Below are positions 1 through 8,407 of a stretch of 64,000 bases of DNA, in pieces. The stretch's first letter is position 1, and each line of letters opens with the position of its first letter. The notes under the pieces were generated by a model that made no database searches, had not been told where the DNA came from, and was given only the letters and a program-made list of their open reading frames with translations. The stretch comes from Chitinophagaceae bacterium (GTDB lineage Bacteria > Bacteroidota > Bacteroidia > Chitinophagales > Chitinophagaceae), in contig CANGOX010000006.1 of the NCBI GenBank assembly GCA_947455605.1, positions 1 to 64,000 on the forward strand. Direction: 5' to 3'. Both the position numbers and the translations under genes were made by a program.

Positions 1-163
1 CAAGGAACAAGAATCAAGGTCCAAGATTCAAGGAAAAGGACCAAGGAACAAGAATCAAGGTCCAAGATTCAAGGAAAAGGACCAAGGAACAAGAATCAAG
101 GTCCAAGATTCAAGGAAAAGGACCAAGGAACAAGAATCAAGGTCCAAGGAAAAAGAACGGGTG
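1..163. repeat. 41-bp tandem word repeat array
   Basis: Three near-identical 41-base units begin at 1, 42 and 83, and a fourth, shortened and diverged, begins at 124. Each unit is itself built from CAAGGAACAAG, AATCAAGG and CCAAGATTCAAGG words. The array begins at the window edge, so it may extend further left. It is the complementary partner of the words at 238-308, so the two blocks could fold into a long imperfect stem. There are no unique spacers, so it is not a CRISPR array. Confidence 0.9.
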
Positions 164-237
164 ATTAAGAGAGTTGGGGGGACTGATTAAGAATGTAAAT
201 CCTTTGCGGGTTCTTCCCCCCCAGGCCCCCTGTTTAC

Positions 238-308
238 TTGATTCTTGATCCTTGATTCTTGATCCTTGTGCCTTGTACCTTGATTCTTGTATCTTGAACC
301 TTGAATCT
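238..308. repeat. Inverted word repeat arm before GT2 gene
   Basis: This stretch is a run of CTTGATTCTTGATC-type words, the reverse complement of the words in the array at 1-163. The roughly 75 bases between the arms carry a C-rich and G-rich run but no gene. The arm ends a few bases before the TTG start of the glycosyltransferase at 315, so the promoter or leader of that gene must lie in or beside the repeat. Confidence 0.8.
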
Positions 309-314
309 TAAGAT

Positions 315-2246
315 TTGCAATTATCCATCATCATAGTCAACTACAACGTCAGGTTCTTTCTGGAACAATGCCTGTATTCTGTGCAAAAGGCGATGGAAGG
401 ATTGGATGCGGAACTGATCGTGGTTGATAATCATTCGGTTGATGGGAGTCTTGAGTATTTGATGCCGCTTTTCCCACAGGTCAGGTTTATCAGTAATCAA
501 CAAAATCTTGGTTTTGCAAAAGCCAATAACCAGGCAATTCCTTTGTGTAAAGGAGAATATCTGCTTTTCCTGAATCCCGACACGTTGGTGCCGGAAGATA
601 GTTTACATAAATGCCTTGCTTTTATCCGTTCAGACGCCAAAACCGGGGCTTTAGGGGTAAGAATGCTGGATGGACGCGGTCGGTTTTTGCCGGAAAGTAA
701 GCGTGCTTTTCCCTCGCCGGGTGCTTCACTTTTTAAATTGACAGGGTTGGCGGGATGGTTTCCCAAATCAGCACTGTTTAACAGCTATGCTTTGGGTAAT
801 CTGAACGAACACCGGAACCATACCGTTGATGTATTGGCCGGCGCATTTATGATGGTGAGAAAAGAATTACTGCTGCAACTCAATGGTTTTGATGAAGACT
901 ATTTTTTATATGGAGAAGATATTGACCTGAGTTACCGCATACAGAAAGCCGGATTTACAAACAGGTATTTTTCCGAAACAAGTATCATTCACTTTAAAGG
1001 AGAGAGCTCGGCCGGCACATCTTTAAACCGGGTAGAATATTTTTATAGAGCCATGTTGGTGTTTGTTGATAAACACTATCGTTTAGGTAGTGCAAAAATA
1101 TTTTCCACTTTTATTCGTGTGGCGATCGCTGTTCGGGGGATCATTTCCGCATTAAATAAAATCATCAAACCGGTAATGTTACCCTTGATGGATGGTGCGA
1201 TGGTTTTCTTATCTCTGCAGGTAGTGAGAATGAGCTGGATCCAGCTGATCCGAAGCGGAAAAGATTTTGGTGTTGCTTTTATCCCCTATGCATTACCCTT
1301 GTTTGCTTTATTATTTGTTGTAGCCGCAGCGGGTGTTGGCTTGTATGATAAGATCTATAAAACCTCCAAAACCCTTGTGTCGATTGCGTTTGCGGCCGTA
1401 AGTATGCTGGCTGTTTATTCACTGCTGCCTGAACAACTGCGTTTTTCAAGAGGGGTTATGACCGGGGGTGGCTTATTGGGATGTTTACTGATCTTGTTGC
1501 TCCGTTGGTTTTTATTGAAGCGATCGCATCAGTTCTTTGGACAGGAAGCCGGTACTGCCGGACAAACAGTGATCGTGAGTAATGAAGAAGAATATAGAGT
1601 AATGATGCACTTATTAACAAAGGCAATGCTTGATAAAAAAATACTGGGTCGTGTTTCCTTACACAAAAACGAAACCGATACATTGTGTGATTTAGACGGT
1701 CTTTCTTTTTCGGCAAAACACCTGTCTGTTACCGAAGTGATCTTTTGTGTTGGTACCCTTTCATTAAAAGAAATCGTTGCAAGAACAGAACAACTGTCCG
1801 TAAACGGTATCCGTTTTTTATTTCATGTAAAGGGAAGTAAAAGTATGGTTGGGAGCGACACTTTGGCTGCCGGTGCAAAAACGATTACTGCTTATATTGA
1901 ATACCGGATCACACAGCCCTATCAACAAAGGATGAAGCGGCTTACGGATATGGTAATATCAATCTTTTTCTTATTAAGCTCTCCCATTCACCTTATTCTT
2001 CATAAAAAAGGAATCTGTTTGATACAAAACGCATGGTCTGTTCTTTTGAATAAACAAACCTGGATCGGCTATGCTTCAAATGCTACTTCTTTACCTTATA
2101 TAAAATCTGCTGTGGTTTCGCATATGGGCAGTAAAACCGGTTTTCCCGAAACTGTTTTGGAGAAAGCAGACAGACTCTATGCAAAAGAGTATGATTGGTG
2201 GCCCGATCTGCAGCTGGTTTTTCAATATTACCAACAACTCGGATAA
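315..2246 (+). CDS. GT2 glycosyltransferase fused to phosphoglycosyltransferase-like membrane region
   Basis: Residues 1 to about 230 form a family 2 glycosyltransferase domain: N-terminal SIIIVNYN, the nucleotide-site stretch LIVVDNHSVDGS, the metal-site region FLNPDTLVP and the acceptor-side motif FLYGEDIDLSYR. Rhamnosyltransferase-like enzymes of this type build cell-surface polysaccharides from nucleotide sugars. From about 265 to 400 there are several membrane segments, then a Rossmann-like region (about 420-530), then KRLTDMVISIFFLLSSP, which resembles the start of a bacterial sugar transferase (WbaP/PssY type) domain. The usual catalytic part of that domain, with its Asp-Glu pair, is not visible. 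The start is a TTG, chosen because translation from it gives the expected domain edge. The next gene follows 77 bases downstream. Donor and acceptor sugars cannot be told. Confidence 0.85.
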   Translation: MQLSIIIVNYNVRFFLEQCLYSVQKAMEGLDAELIVVDNHSVDGSLEYLMPLFPQVRFISNQQNLGFAKANNQAIPLCKGEYLLFLNPDTLVPEDSLHKCLAFIRSDAKTGALGVRMLDGRGRFLPESKRAFPSPGASLFKLTGLAGWFPKSALFNSYALGNLNEHRNHTVDVLAGAFMMVRKELLLQLNGFDEDYFLYGEDIDLSYRIQKAGFTNRYFSETSIIHFKGESSAGTSLNRVEYFYRAMLVFVDKHYRLGSAKIFSTFIRVAIAVRGIISALNKIIKPVMLPLMDGAMVFLSLQVVRMSWIQLIRSGKDFGVAFIPYALPLFALLFVVAAAGVGLYDKIYKTSKTLVSIAFAAVSMLAVYSLLPEQLRFSRGVMTGGGLLGCLLILLLRWFLLKRSHQFFGQEAGTAGQTVIVSNEEEYRVMMHLLTKAMLDKKILGRVSLHKNETDTLCDLDGLSFSAKHLSVTEVIFCVGTLSLKEIVARTEQLSVNGIRFLFHVKGSKSMVGSDTLAAGAKTITAYIEYRITQPYQQRMKRLTDMVISIFFLLSSPIHLILHKKGICLIQNAWSVLLNKQTWIGYASNATSLPYIKSAVVSHMGSKTGFPETVLEKADRLYAKEYDWWPDLQLVFQYYQQLG

Positions 2247-2323
2247 CCGGGCTACTGTTAAAACACGCCATTATTACGGCCATTTGTTTTAGCTTTGCCC
2301 TTTCTAAACCCCTGCATCTAACG

Positions 2324-3865
2324 ATGGCGATTCTTGATATCAAGCTTCCGAATACGATCTTAAAAGCCCTGCGTCTCCCGCAAAATAACCCGCGGAGCCA
2401 ACAGATCAAAGTGCTGAAGAAACTGCTGCGAAAAGCCAGGTTTACTGAATTTGGACAACAATATCACTTTGATGATATTCTATTGAGCAAACACCCCGGC
2501 AAACGTTTTCAGGAACTGGTTCCCACGTTTAATTACAATAAGATCTACAAAGATTGGTGGCATAAGACCATCGAAGGTAAACCCGATGTTTGCTGGCCCG
2601 GAAAGATCAAGTTCTATGCCTTGAGCAGCGGTACCAGCGAATCGGCCAGTAAATACATTCCTATTACCAACGACCTGCTCCGCGGAAATAAGATCGTAAT
2701 GGTAAAGCAACTGCTCAGTCTGCGTACCTATGAGGATATACCGTTCAGTTCCATCAGTAAAGGCTGGTTAACACTTGGCGGCAGTACCGATCTTCAAAAG
2801 GGCCCGGGTTATTATGCAGGCGATTTGAGTGGTATCACGGTTAAGAAGGCACCGTTCTGGTTTCAGCCTTTTTATAAACCCGGCAAAAAGATCGCCAAAC
2901 AAAAAGACTGGAATAAAAAACTTGAAGAGATCGTAGAAAAAGCACCTGAATGGGATATCGGCTTTTTGATCGGGGTGCCTGCATGGATTCAGATGTGCAT
3001 GGAAATGGTGATCGCAAAATACAAACTGAATAATATCCACGAAATGTGGCCCAATCTGGCCTTCTTTGTGCATGGCGGTGTGAGTTTTGATCCGTATAAA
3101 AAAGGGTTTGAAAAATTATTGGGTAAACCGATCACTTATATAGAAACCTATCTGGCAAGTGAGGGCTTTATTGCTTACCAGGAAAGACAATATGCCAAAG
3201 GAATGCGCCTGGTAACAGGTGAACATATTTTTATGGAGTTTGTGCCCTTTGATGAAAAGAATTTTGATGCCGATGGTGAAATGGTCAATGATCCTGAAGC
3301 CCTGATGATACATGAAGTAGAAGAAGGAAGAGATTACGCCTTACTGATCAGCACATCTGCCGGCACCTGGCGTTACCTGATAGGCGATACGGTTCGTTTT
3401 ACCGACAAAGAAAAATGTGAGATCGTGATCACGGGCCGTACCAAACATTTCTTAAGTCTGGTGGGTGAGCATTTAAGTGTAGATAATATGAACCACGCCA
3501 TCCAACTGGCCAGCGAAGAATTGAATGTATGTGTACCGGAATTTACAGTTGCCGGCGTACCCTATGGTAATTTCTTTGCACACCACTGGTATGTAGCCTG
3601 CGATGATAAGGTAGATAGTGTAAAGCTGGGTAAACTCATTGATGATAAGTTGAAAGACCTGAACGATGATTATGCAGTTGAAAGAAAAAGTGCTTTAAAA
3701 GAAGTGATCCTTACCGTTTTAAGTGAAAAGCAATTCATGGAGTTTATGCAGTCGAAAGGAAAAGTGGGCGGACAACATAAATTTCCCCGTGTATTGAAAG
3801 GTCAGATGTTGGAAGATTGGCAGGCGTTTCTTCAAAAAGAGCAGGCAAAATCGCCCACTGTATAA
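2324..3865 (+). CDS. GH3 family acyl-adenylating protein
   Basis: This 513-residue protein belongs to the GH3 family, relatives of firefly luciferase that activate a carboxylic acid with ATP and, in plants, join it to an amino acid. The ATP-binding motif SSGTSES is at 101-107; later come YLASEGF and the conserved WRYLIGDTVRFTD and ITGRTKHFLSLVGEHLS blocks, so all three family motifs are present. Length is normal for bacterial members. I use the ATG at 2324; an open frame extends upstream to 2195 inside the previous gene, but those 43 residues look like read-through and the family homology begins at MAILDIKLPN. Its stop is one base before the next start, suggesting co-transcription with the cyclophilin. 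The substrate of bacterial GH3 proteins is unknown. Confidence 0.88.
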   Translation: MAILDIKLPNTILKALRLPQNNPRSQQIKVLKKLLRKARFTEFGQQYHFDDILLSKHPGKRFQELVPTFNYNKIYKDWWHKTIEGKPDVCWPGKIKFYALSSGTSESASKYIPITNDLLRGNKIVMVKQLLSLRTYEDIPFSSISKGWLTLGGSTDLQKGPGYYAGDLSGITVKKAPFWFQPFYKPGKKIAKQKDWNKKLEEIVEKAPEWDIGFLIGVPAWIQMCMEMVIAKYKLNNIHEMWPNLAFFVHGGVSFDPYKKGFEKLLGKPITYIETYLASEGFIAYQERQYAKGMRLVTGEHIFMEFVPFDEKNFDADGEMVNDPEALMIHEVEEGRDYALLISTSAGTWRYLIGDTVRFTDKEKCEIVITGRTKHFLSLVGEHLSVDNMNHAIQLASEELNVCVPEFTVAGVPYGNFFAHHWYVACDDKVDSVKLGKLIDDKLKDLNDDYAVERKSALKEVILTVLSEKQFMEFMQSKGKVGGQHKFPRVLKGQMLEDWQAFLQKEQAKSPTV

Positions 3866-3866
3866 T

Positions 3867-4502
3867 ATGGCGATCATGAAAAGAGCTTTGTTCTTTTACT
3901 TGTTGTTATCCTTTCAATTCCTGTATGCACAGGCTCCGGATCTTTCTGTTCTTAAGGTAAAAGCCCCCGAAAAATTTTCTGCTTCCTTTAAAACCAATAA
4001 AGGAGATTTTATTATTGAAGTGTACCGTAAATGGTCGCCCATGGGTGCCGACAGGATCTATCAACTGATCAAATCCGGCTTTTTTTCCAATGCTTTATTC
4101 TTTCGGGTAGAACCGGATTTTGTGGTGCAGTTTGGCATATCTGCCAATTATGCGGCCAACCGGTTTTGGGATCCGCGTAAATTATCTGATGAGCCTGCAC
4201 TTCAAAAAAACAGTAAGGGCACGCTCTCTTTTGCCCGAGGCGGAACAAACGACAGGGCCACGCAAATTTTCATCAACATAGCAGATAATGCAAAGCTGGA
4301 TACTGCTTTCCGCAATGGCGTAAAAGGATATACTCCCTTTGGTAAAGTAGTCAAAGGCCTGGATGTGATTGCACGGCTAAACAGCCGCTATGGTAAGAAG
4401 CCGGCAATGATACAGGACTCTTTGTATAAATATGGCAATGGCTATTTTGAAAAGGCTTTCCCCGGGCTAGATAAGATCATCTCAGCCACCATCCTGAAAT
4501 GA
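3867..4502 (+). CDS. Secreted cyclophilin-type peptidyl-prolyl isomerase
   Basis: A 211-residue protein with an N-terminal signal peptide (hydrophobic run ending LYAQ|AP) followed by a cyclophilin domain. It should catalyse cis-trans isomerisation of proline peptide bonds in the periplasm. The domain shows FKTNKGDFIIEVY at its start, the FFRV stretch holding the catalytic arginine, and QIFINIADN, which matches the SQFFI region of cyclophilins. The GTLSFARGGTNDRATQ segment fits the GxxSMA region. A second ATG at 3876 could also be the start; both leave an intact signal peptide. It follows the GH3 gene with a one-base gap. Confidence 0.85.
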   Translation: MAIMKRALFFYLLLSFQFLYAQAPDLSVLKVKAPEKFSASFKTNKGDFIIEVYRKWSPMGADRIYQLIKSGFFSNALFFRVEPDFVVQFGISANYAANRFWDPRKLSDEPALQKNSKGTLSFARGGTNDRATQIFINIADNAKLDTAFRNGVKGYTPFGKVVKGLDVIARLNSRYGKKPAMIQDSLYKYGNGYFEKAFPGLDKIISATILK

Positions 4503-4681
4503 TCATCTCTGCATAAACTCCCCGTCTCCTTTTCTCTGCGGTGAAAAGAGCAGGCAAGTTGAAAATACAATTATCACTACCTAGAACAAGGGAGGCAGAG
4601 ATAACCCCAGAGAGTACTAACAAACGATGAATTCTAAATATTACGGCTTACTTTCGGGTATCATTTTAACCGACTATTCTG

Positions 4682-5341
4682 ATGATTGCTCCCCTGCTGA
4701 AAGGATTGGTATTAGGTATATTTCTGGCTATCTCTGTTGGCCCGGTCATTTTTGCTATTCTCAAACAAAGCATTAATCACGGTCACAAAGCCGGTTATTA
4801 TTTTGTAGCAGGCATCTCGGTAAGCGATATCACATTGGTGTTGATCTGTAATTTTTTTACCGGTTTATTTAACCAGGCACTCAATCACCGCACTTTTATT
4901 GCTGTGGCAGGAAGTATCTTTTTAGTGGTGATGGGGATATACACACTCTTCTTTAAAAAAGTAAAGACCGACGAGGACAACAATATCATTGAAAAAAATT
5001 TTAAAGCCCATCATTTCGTAGGACTTTTTGTCTCGGGTTTTTTTATCAATATCCTCAATCCTGGTGTGTTCATTTTCTGGTTTGCCTGGACGGCAGCCAT
5101 TCTTGCCGATTCGCAGACAGCCCCGCACCCACTTGAGTACCGCGCCATTGTGTTTGGCACCTGCCTGCTATTTGTTTTACTTACGGATATTGCGAAAGTG
5201 GCACTGGCATCAAGAGTCCGTTCAAAACTCACACCCAAAATACTGGTTACCATCAACAGGATCTCAGGAATTATCCTGATAGGATTTGGTGTGGCACTTT
5301 GCTGGGGGATTTTGGCGTATGGAGATCAGATAAAGCACTGA
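4682..5341 (+). CDS. LysE family translocator (amino acid exporter-like)
   Basis: This 219-residue membrane protein has about six hydrophobic segments and the LysE/RhtB signature in the first one, LGIFLAISVGPVIFAILKQS. Members export amino acids or related metabolites driven by ion gradients. The middle loop (about 83-105) is charged and cytoplasmic, as in the family, and the second half begins with INILNPGVFIFWFAWT, which repeats the family pattern of a proline-rich membrane helix. It stands alone: the upstream gap carries diverged CTCTGCGG word repeats and the downstream gap a GTGAGT hairpin. The exported compound is unknown. Confidence 0.88.
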   Translation: MIAPLLKGLVLGIFLAISVGPVIFAILKQSINHGHKAGYYFVAGISVSDITLVLICNFFTGLFNQALNHRTFIAVAGSIFLVVMGIYTLFFKKVKTDEDNNIIEKNFKAHHFVGLFVSGFFINILNPGVFIFWFAWTAAILADSQTAPHPLEYRAIVFGTCLLFVLLTDIAKVALASRVRSKLTPKILVTINRISGIILIGFGVALCWGILAYGDQIKH

Positions 5342-5421
5342 TCGTGAGTAGTGAGTAGAACAAGTTCAACGATGTAAAATACGCATTCTCCGAAACTCAC
5401 TCACGACTGACGACTCACGAT
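5341..5421. repeat. GTGAGT word hairpin
   Basis: ATCGTGAGTAGTGAGT at 5341-5356 is complementary, with gaps, to ACTCACTCACGACTGACGACTCACGAT-type words at 5395-5421. It lies directly after the LysE stop codon, where it could end or protect the transcript. There is no uridine run, so a classical intrinsic terminator is not evident. Confidence 0.6.
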
Positions 5422-5466
5422 TCACACTTCCTTAGCTGCCGAATCAAAACCATCCCTTACCTTAGA

Positions 5467-6039
5467 ATGGTGAAACCACTGCTAACTATTGTATTCTTTT
5501 TTTTCTGTTTGAACCAATCCTTCTCACAAAGTGATCTGTTGGTGATGAAACAAAAGAACCAGGTGATACAAACCTGGATACCCGGCAGTGTGATCAATTT
5601 TCAGTTCAGCAATAAACAATGGATAGAGGGGATCGTAAAAACGGTACGCAATGATTCCATCCTTATGGAACAGATTGTAGTAAGAACCATACCGGATGCT
5701 TTTGGCTTCCCCAGGATAGATACAGCCAAACTGGGTTTACTTAAACTGCACGTAAATGAGATCTATGGAATGCCCAGACGTAATTTTGGTGGTGGTTTAT
5801 TCAGTAATGGTGTTCTGTTTCAATTAGGCAGCGGGGCTTATATATTCCTCAATATTTTCAACAGCCTCATACATAATGAACAGGTATTTAGTTCGGCTAA
5901 CCTTACCAGACTGGGTATTGCTGGCGGTGTTTTTGTTGTAGGCAGTCTTTTGAGGGCAAGTCATAAAACCTATATTATAATAGGTAAGAAGTATACAATG
6001 GCAACCATTCATACTGCCATGGTAACGCCAAAACAATAA
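5467..6039 (+). CDS. Secreted or envelope protein of unknown function
   Basis: I do not recognise this 190-residue protein. It starts with a clear signal peptide (hydrophobic core TIVFFFFCL, probable cut after SFSQ). The mature part begins with a beta-rich stretch (about 25-100) containing a phrase common in Bacteroidota envelope proteins, an INFQFSNKQWIEGIVKTVRN region that reads like a small barrel. Two weakly hydrophobic segments follow near 115-135 and 145-165. A TACCTTAG promoter-like element lies immediately before the ATG, so the leader would be very short. It is followed by mtgA, but with its own promoter-like element in between. Confidence 0.7.
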   Translation: MVKPLLTIVFFFFCLNQSFSQSDLLVMKQKNQVIQTWIPGSVINFQFSNKQWIEGIVKTVRNDSILMEQIVVRTIPDAFGFPRIDTAKLGLLKLHVNEIYGMPRRNFGGGLFSNGVLFQLGSGAYIFLNIFNSLIHNEQVFSSANLTRLGIAGGVFVVGSLLRASHKTYIIIGKKYTMATIHTAMVTPKQ

Positions 6040-6091
6040 TTTTTTTCTTCTGCACAAAGTTCAACAGGCGGTTTTAGTATCTTGCCCTTAC

Positions 6092-6808
6092 ATGCAATTC
6101 AAACCGCTACTCAAAAAAACCTGGCATTTTACAAAACGGATCCTGCTCTGGGGTTTTGTTTCCTCCCTTGTTTATATTATTATCTGTATCTGGTTATTGC
6201 CACCCATTACCATCACACAGATCACCAATCTTTTTGGATATGGATTGAAGAGGGATTATGTAAGCTGGAATCAAATATCATCCAATGCAAAACTCGCTGC
6301 CATTGCCAGCGAAGACCAGGCTTTTCCGGATCATGGGGGGTTTGACTGGGATGCGATAGAACATAGCCTGAAACCAAAAAAGAAAGGAAAGAAAACCAAG
6401 ATCCCCTTAGGCGGTGGTGCGAGCACCATTACACAACAGGTGGCCAAGAATGTTTTTTTATGGCAGGGCGGAAGTATTGACCGTTATATCCGTAAAGTAC
6501 CCGAAATGTATTTTACCAAAATGATCGAATGGGTTTGGGGGAAGAAAAGAATTCTGGAAGTTTATCTGAATGTAATAGAAATGGGTCCCGGTGTTTTTGG
6601 TATTGAAGCCGCCTCACAAAAATATTTCGGAAAATCGGCAAAGAACCTGAGCCGTGCAGAAGCTGCTATGATCATAGCCTGCTTACCTAATCCTAAAAGA
6701 TTTTCTGTTAAGCCTATGAGCAGCCGTGTTGGATGGCGCTACCCGCAGATCCTTCGTGAGATGCATAATATTGAAGATGATGAAGACATACAGGCGCTGA
6801 TCAAATAA
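6092..6808 (+). CDS. mtgA: Monofunctional peptidoglycan glycosyltransferase
   Basis: This 238-residue GT51 enzyme polymerises lipid II into glycan strands at the outer face of the inner membrane. One membrane anchor spans about residues 17-37. The GT51 motifs are in order: ASEDQAFPDHGGFD with the catalytic glutamate at 74, then GASTITQQVAKN, then KRILEVYLNVIEMGPGVFGIEAASQKYFGK, and AMIIACLPNPKRFS. No transpeptidase domain follows, so it is the monofunctional type. The length is normal. A TATCTTGC promoter-like element at 6078-6085 lies seven bases before the ATG. A CTCTGTGG word hairpin follows the stop. Confidence 0.95.
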   Translation: MQFKPLLKKTWHFTKRILLWGFVSSLVYIIICIWLLPPITITQITNLFGYGLKRDYVSWNQISSNAKLAAIASEDQAFPDHGGFDWDAIEHSLKPKKKGKKTKIPLGGGASTITQQVAKNVFLWQGGSIDRYIRKVPEMYFTKMIEWVWGKKRILEVYLNVIEMGPGVFGIEAASQKYFGKSAKNLSRAEAAMIIACLPNPKRFSVKPMSSRVGWRYPQILREMHNIEDDEDIQALIK

Positions 6809-6893
6809 ATTTCTGTGTACCTCTGTGGCCTTTGTGTTGAAAGATAACCCCACTTCAGCTGCATTATTTTTCACACAGAGGTCACAGAAACAG
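6809..6893. repeat. CTCTGTG/CTTTGTG word hairpin
   Basis: The left arm (from 6809, TTTCTGTGTACCTCTGTGG words) pairs imperfectly with TTCACACAGAGGTCACAGAAA at about 6870-6891. It sits between the convergent mtgA and NadR-like kinase genes, directly after the mtgA stop, so it may serve as a shared transcript end. Similar words recur at 42019-42144 and 62937-62999. Confidence 0.65.
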
Positions 6894-6911
6894 GGAGTTT
6901 CAGAGAGAAAA

Positions 6912-7505
6912 TCAATGAAGATATTCTTCAACAGCTGCAATCGCCATCAGTACACGATCTTCATAGCTGCTGCCGCTGATCTCCACCCAGGGAACATTTT
7001 GGTTGATGAGGATGTCTTTGTAGATAGCAAACAATTCTTTCCGCACCCCTTCATCAGGATATTCACGCAGATCATCTTTTACCCATGGAAGGTCTGTATT
7101 GCAGAGAAGATAGAGATCATATTTCCGGTTAACAATTTCATCCAGTATAAACTGGTGACATTTCTCAAACACATATTCGCACCATACTTTCATTACATGC
7201 ATATCTGTATCTACAAACAACAGCGGTGGTTTCTTTGTGGTATGAAGCGAATGTGGGTTTACCCAGGTACGTTCATTTACCATTGACCATTGGCTGTTTA
7301 CTGATACCGAATATTCATCTTCCATGGCCAACTGCCCCTTGGCGATCGTGAGCAGATCATCATACGTATACTCCGTACCATTGGTTAATAAATACTCTCT
7401 CGCAAATTCAGGGCACCATTGCATACCATAATGCTGCGCCAGCAATTCGCATAAAGTGCTTTTGCCGGTTGATTCCGGGCCGATGATGACGACTTTTTTG
7501 ATCAT
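6912..7505 (-). CDS. NadR-like nicotinamide riboside kinase (AAA ATPase)
   Basis: This 197-residue protein matches the C-terminal ribosylnicotinamide kinase domain of NadR: Walker A GPESTGKST at 9-17, EFAREYL at 33-39, and FVDTDMHVMKVW at about 97-108. It should phosphorylate nicotinamide riboside to NMN in the cytoplasm. The NMN adenylyltransferase and helix-turn-helix parts of enterobacterial NadR are absent. It lies downstream of pnuC, the transporter of the same substrate, on the same strand. Odd feature: between EDEY (62-65) and LLFVDTD there are about 28 residues where relatives usually have only a few, encoded partly by CAATGGTCAATGGTAAATG words that look like an intergenic repeat. Whether the enzyme still works is open. 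Confidence 0.85.
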   Translation of the reverse strand: MIKKVVIIGPESTGKSTLCELLAQHYGMQWCPEFAREYLLTNGTEYTYDDLLTIAKGQLAMEDEYSVSVNSQWSMVNERTWVNPHSLHTTKKPPLLFVDTDMHVMKVWCEYVFEKCHQFILDEIVNRKYDLYLLCNTDLPWVKDDLREYPDEGVRKELFAIYKDILINQNVPWVEISGSSYEDRVLMAIAAVEEYLH

Positions 7506-7536
7506 GTATATTTCTTAATCTACGCTAAAGAATCCT

Positions 7537-7584
7537 CCCCTCCCAGGGAAGGTGTACCGGCATTGCCGGGACGGAGGGGTTTTT
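7537..7584. repeat. C-rich/G-rich hairpin with T run
   Basis: CCCCTCC at 7537-7543 pairs with GGAGGGG at 7573-7579, enclosing CCGGCATTGCCGG, and is followed by five T on the plus strand. It lies in the gap between the salvage kinase and pnuC, both on the minus strand, so the T run is on the opposite strand to the genes. It may be a mobile word-repeat of the type common in these genomes rather than a working terminator. Confidence 0.55.
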
Positions 7585-7642
7585 GACTTGTGCACTAAAC
7601 AAACTTCTTTACCACCCCGCCCTTCACTATGCCGTTCGGGCA

Positions 7643-7667
7643 CCCATCCTCGCAGAGCGAGGATGGG
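7643..7667. repeat. Perfect 10-bp hairpin between pnuC and kinase
   Basis: CCCATCCTCG and CGAGGATGGG form ten perfect pairs around a five-base loop CAGAG. It lies between the pnuC stop and the kinase start, so within an operon it could attenuate transcription or stabilise the upstream message. No T run follows on the minus strand. Confidence 0.7.
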
Positions 7668-7687
7668 AAATCTTTCAATTGTATTAT

Positions 7688-8332
7688 TTACAAAACAGTT
7701 TTATGTAAATTATTTGCTACTCTTTTCCTCCACTCAACCAACCCCGCTATTGCCAACACCAACAACACTACAAACTGCACACTCGTAAACACATATCCCT
7801 TGATAAAGTATAACGGTATAGAAGCAAAATTTGTTGCGATCCACCAGATCCAGCTTTCTACTTTTTTTCTGGCCATCAGCCACATACCAGTGTAAGCGGT
7901 GGCGCTGGCAAATGCATCGGCCCAGGGGATAGCTTCGGGTGCAAATGCCTGTTTGGCCCAGGTGAGTGAGGCAAAAATAGAGATATAAAAAAAGCCAAAG
8001 AACAACAATTGCTGTATCCATTCTTTACGGCTGCTACGGCTGATATGCAAAATGGCTTCCTGTTTCTGTTTGTCTTTTTTCGCCCACAAGATCCAGCCAT
8101 AGATACTCATGATAGTGTAATACAAGTTAACACTGGCTTCTCCGAGCAAATTACCTTTAATGCTGAGGTAGATATAGAAGATGGTGTTTACCAGCCCAAC
8201 AGGATACACGAGAATATTTTCCTTACGGCTAAACCACACACTGCCAATACCTGCCAGTACAGCAATAAATTCAACAGGGCCCGTTTGCTGTATGCCAGTG
8301 ATGAACTGATGGTAGATCGTTGTTGCATCCAT
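7688..8332 (-). CDS. pnuC: Nicotinamide riboside transporter PnuC
   Basis: This 214-residue membrane protein has about seven hydrophobic segments and the PnuC pattern: WFSRKENILVYPVGLVNTIFY near the N-terminus, YTIMSIYGWILW with its conserved tryptophans mid-protein, and WWIATNFASIPLYFIKG plus a final helix ending in VEWRK. PnuC proteins carry nicotinamide riboside (some relatives carry thiamine) across the inner membrane by facilitated diffusion, with trapping by intracellular phosphorylation. The NadR-like kinase downstream on the same strand supports the nicotinamide riboside assignment rather than thiamine. The ATG at 8332 gives a normal length. Confidence 0.9.
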   Translation of the reverse strand: MDATTIYHQFITGIQQTGPVEFIAVLAGIGSVWFSRKENILVYPVGLVNTIFYIYLSIKGNLLGEASVNLYYTIMSIYGWILWAKKDKQKQEAILHISRSSRKEWIQQLLFFGFFYISIFASLTWAKQAFAPEAIPWADAFASATAYTGMWLMARKKVESWIWWIATNFASIPLYFIKGYVFTSVQFVVLLVLAIAGLVEWRKRVANNLHKTVL

Positions 8333-8384
8333 TATTAAATGTAGGAAATAGCCAATGAAATTAACGCCCGTCCTTAATAAAATT

Positions 8385-8407
8385 CACTCATTCAGTCATT
8401 CACTCAT
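8385..8407. repeat. TGAATGAGTGAATGA word repeat at gene end
   Basis: On the minus strand the words GAGTGAATGACTGAATGAG run through the stop codon of the DUF2891 gene: the TGA stop is itself part of the repeat. Short and simple, so this may be slippage rather than an element, but it fits the pattern of repeated words at gene ends in this window. Confidence 0.45.

Noticed and set aside
1-163. CRISPR array
   Set aside because: The units are continuous and nearly identical, with no unique spacers, and no cas gene is near.
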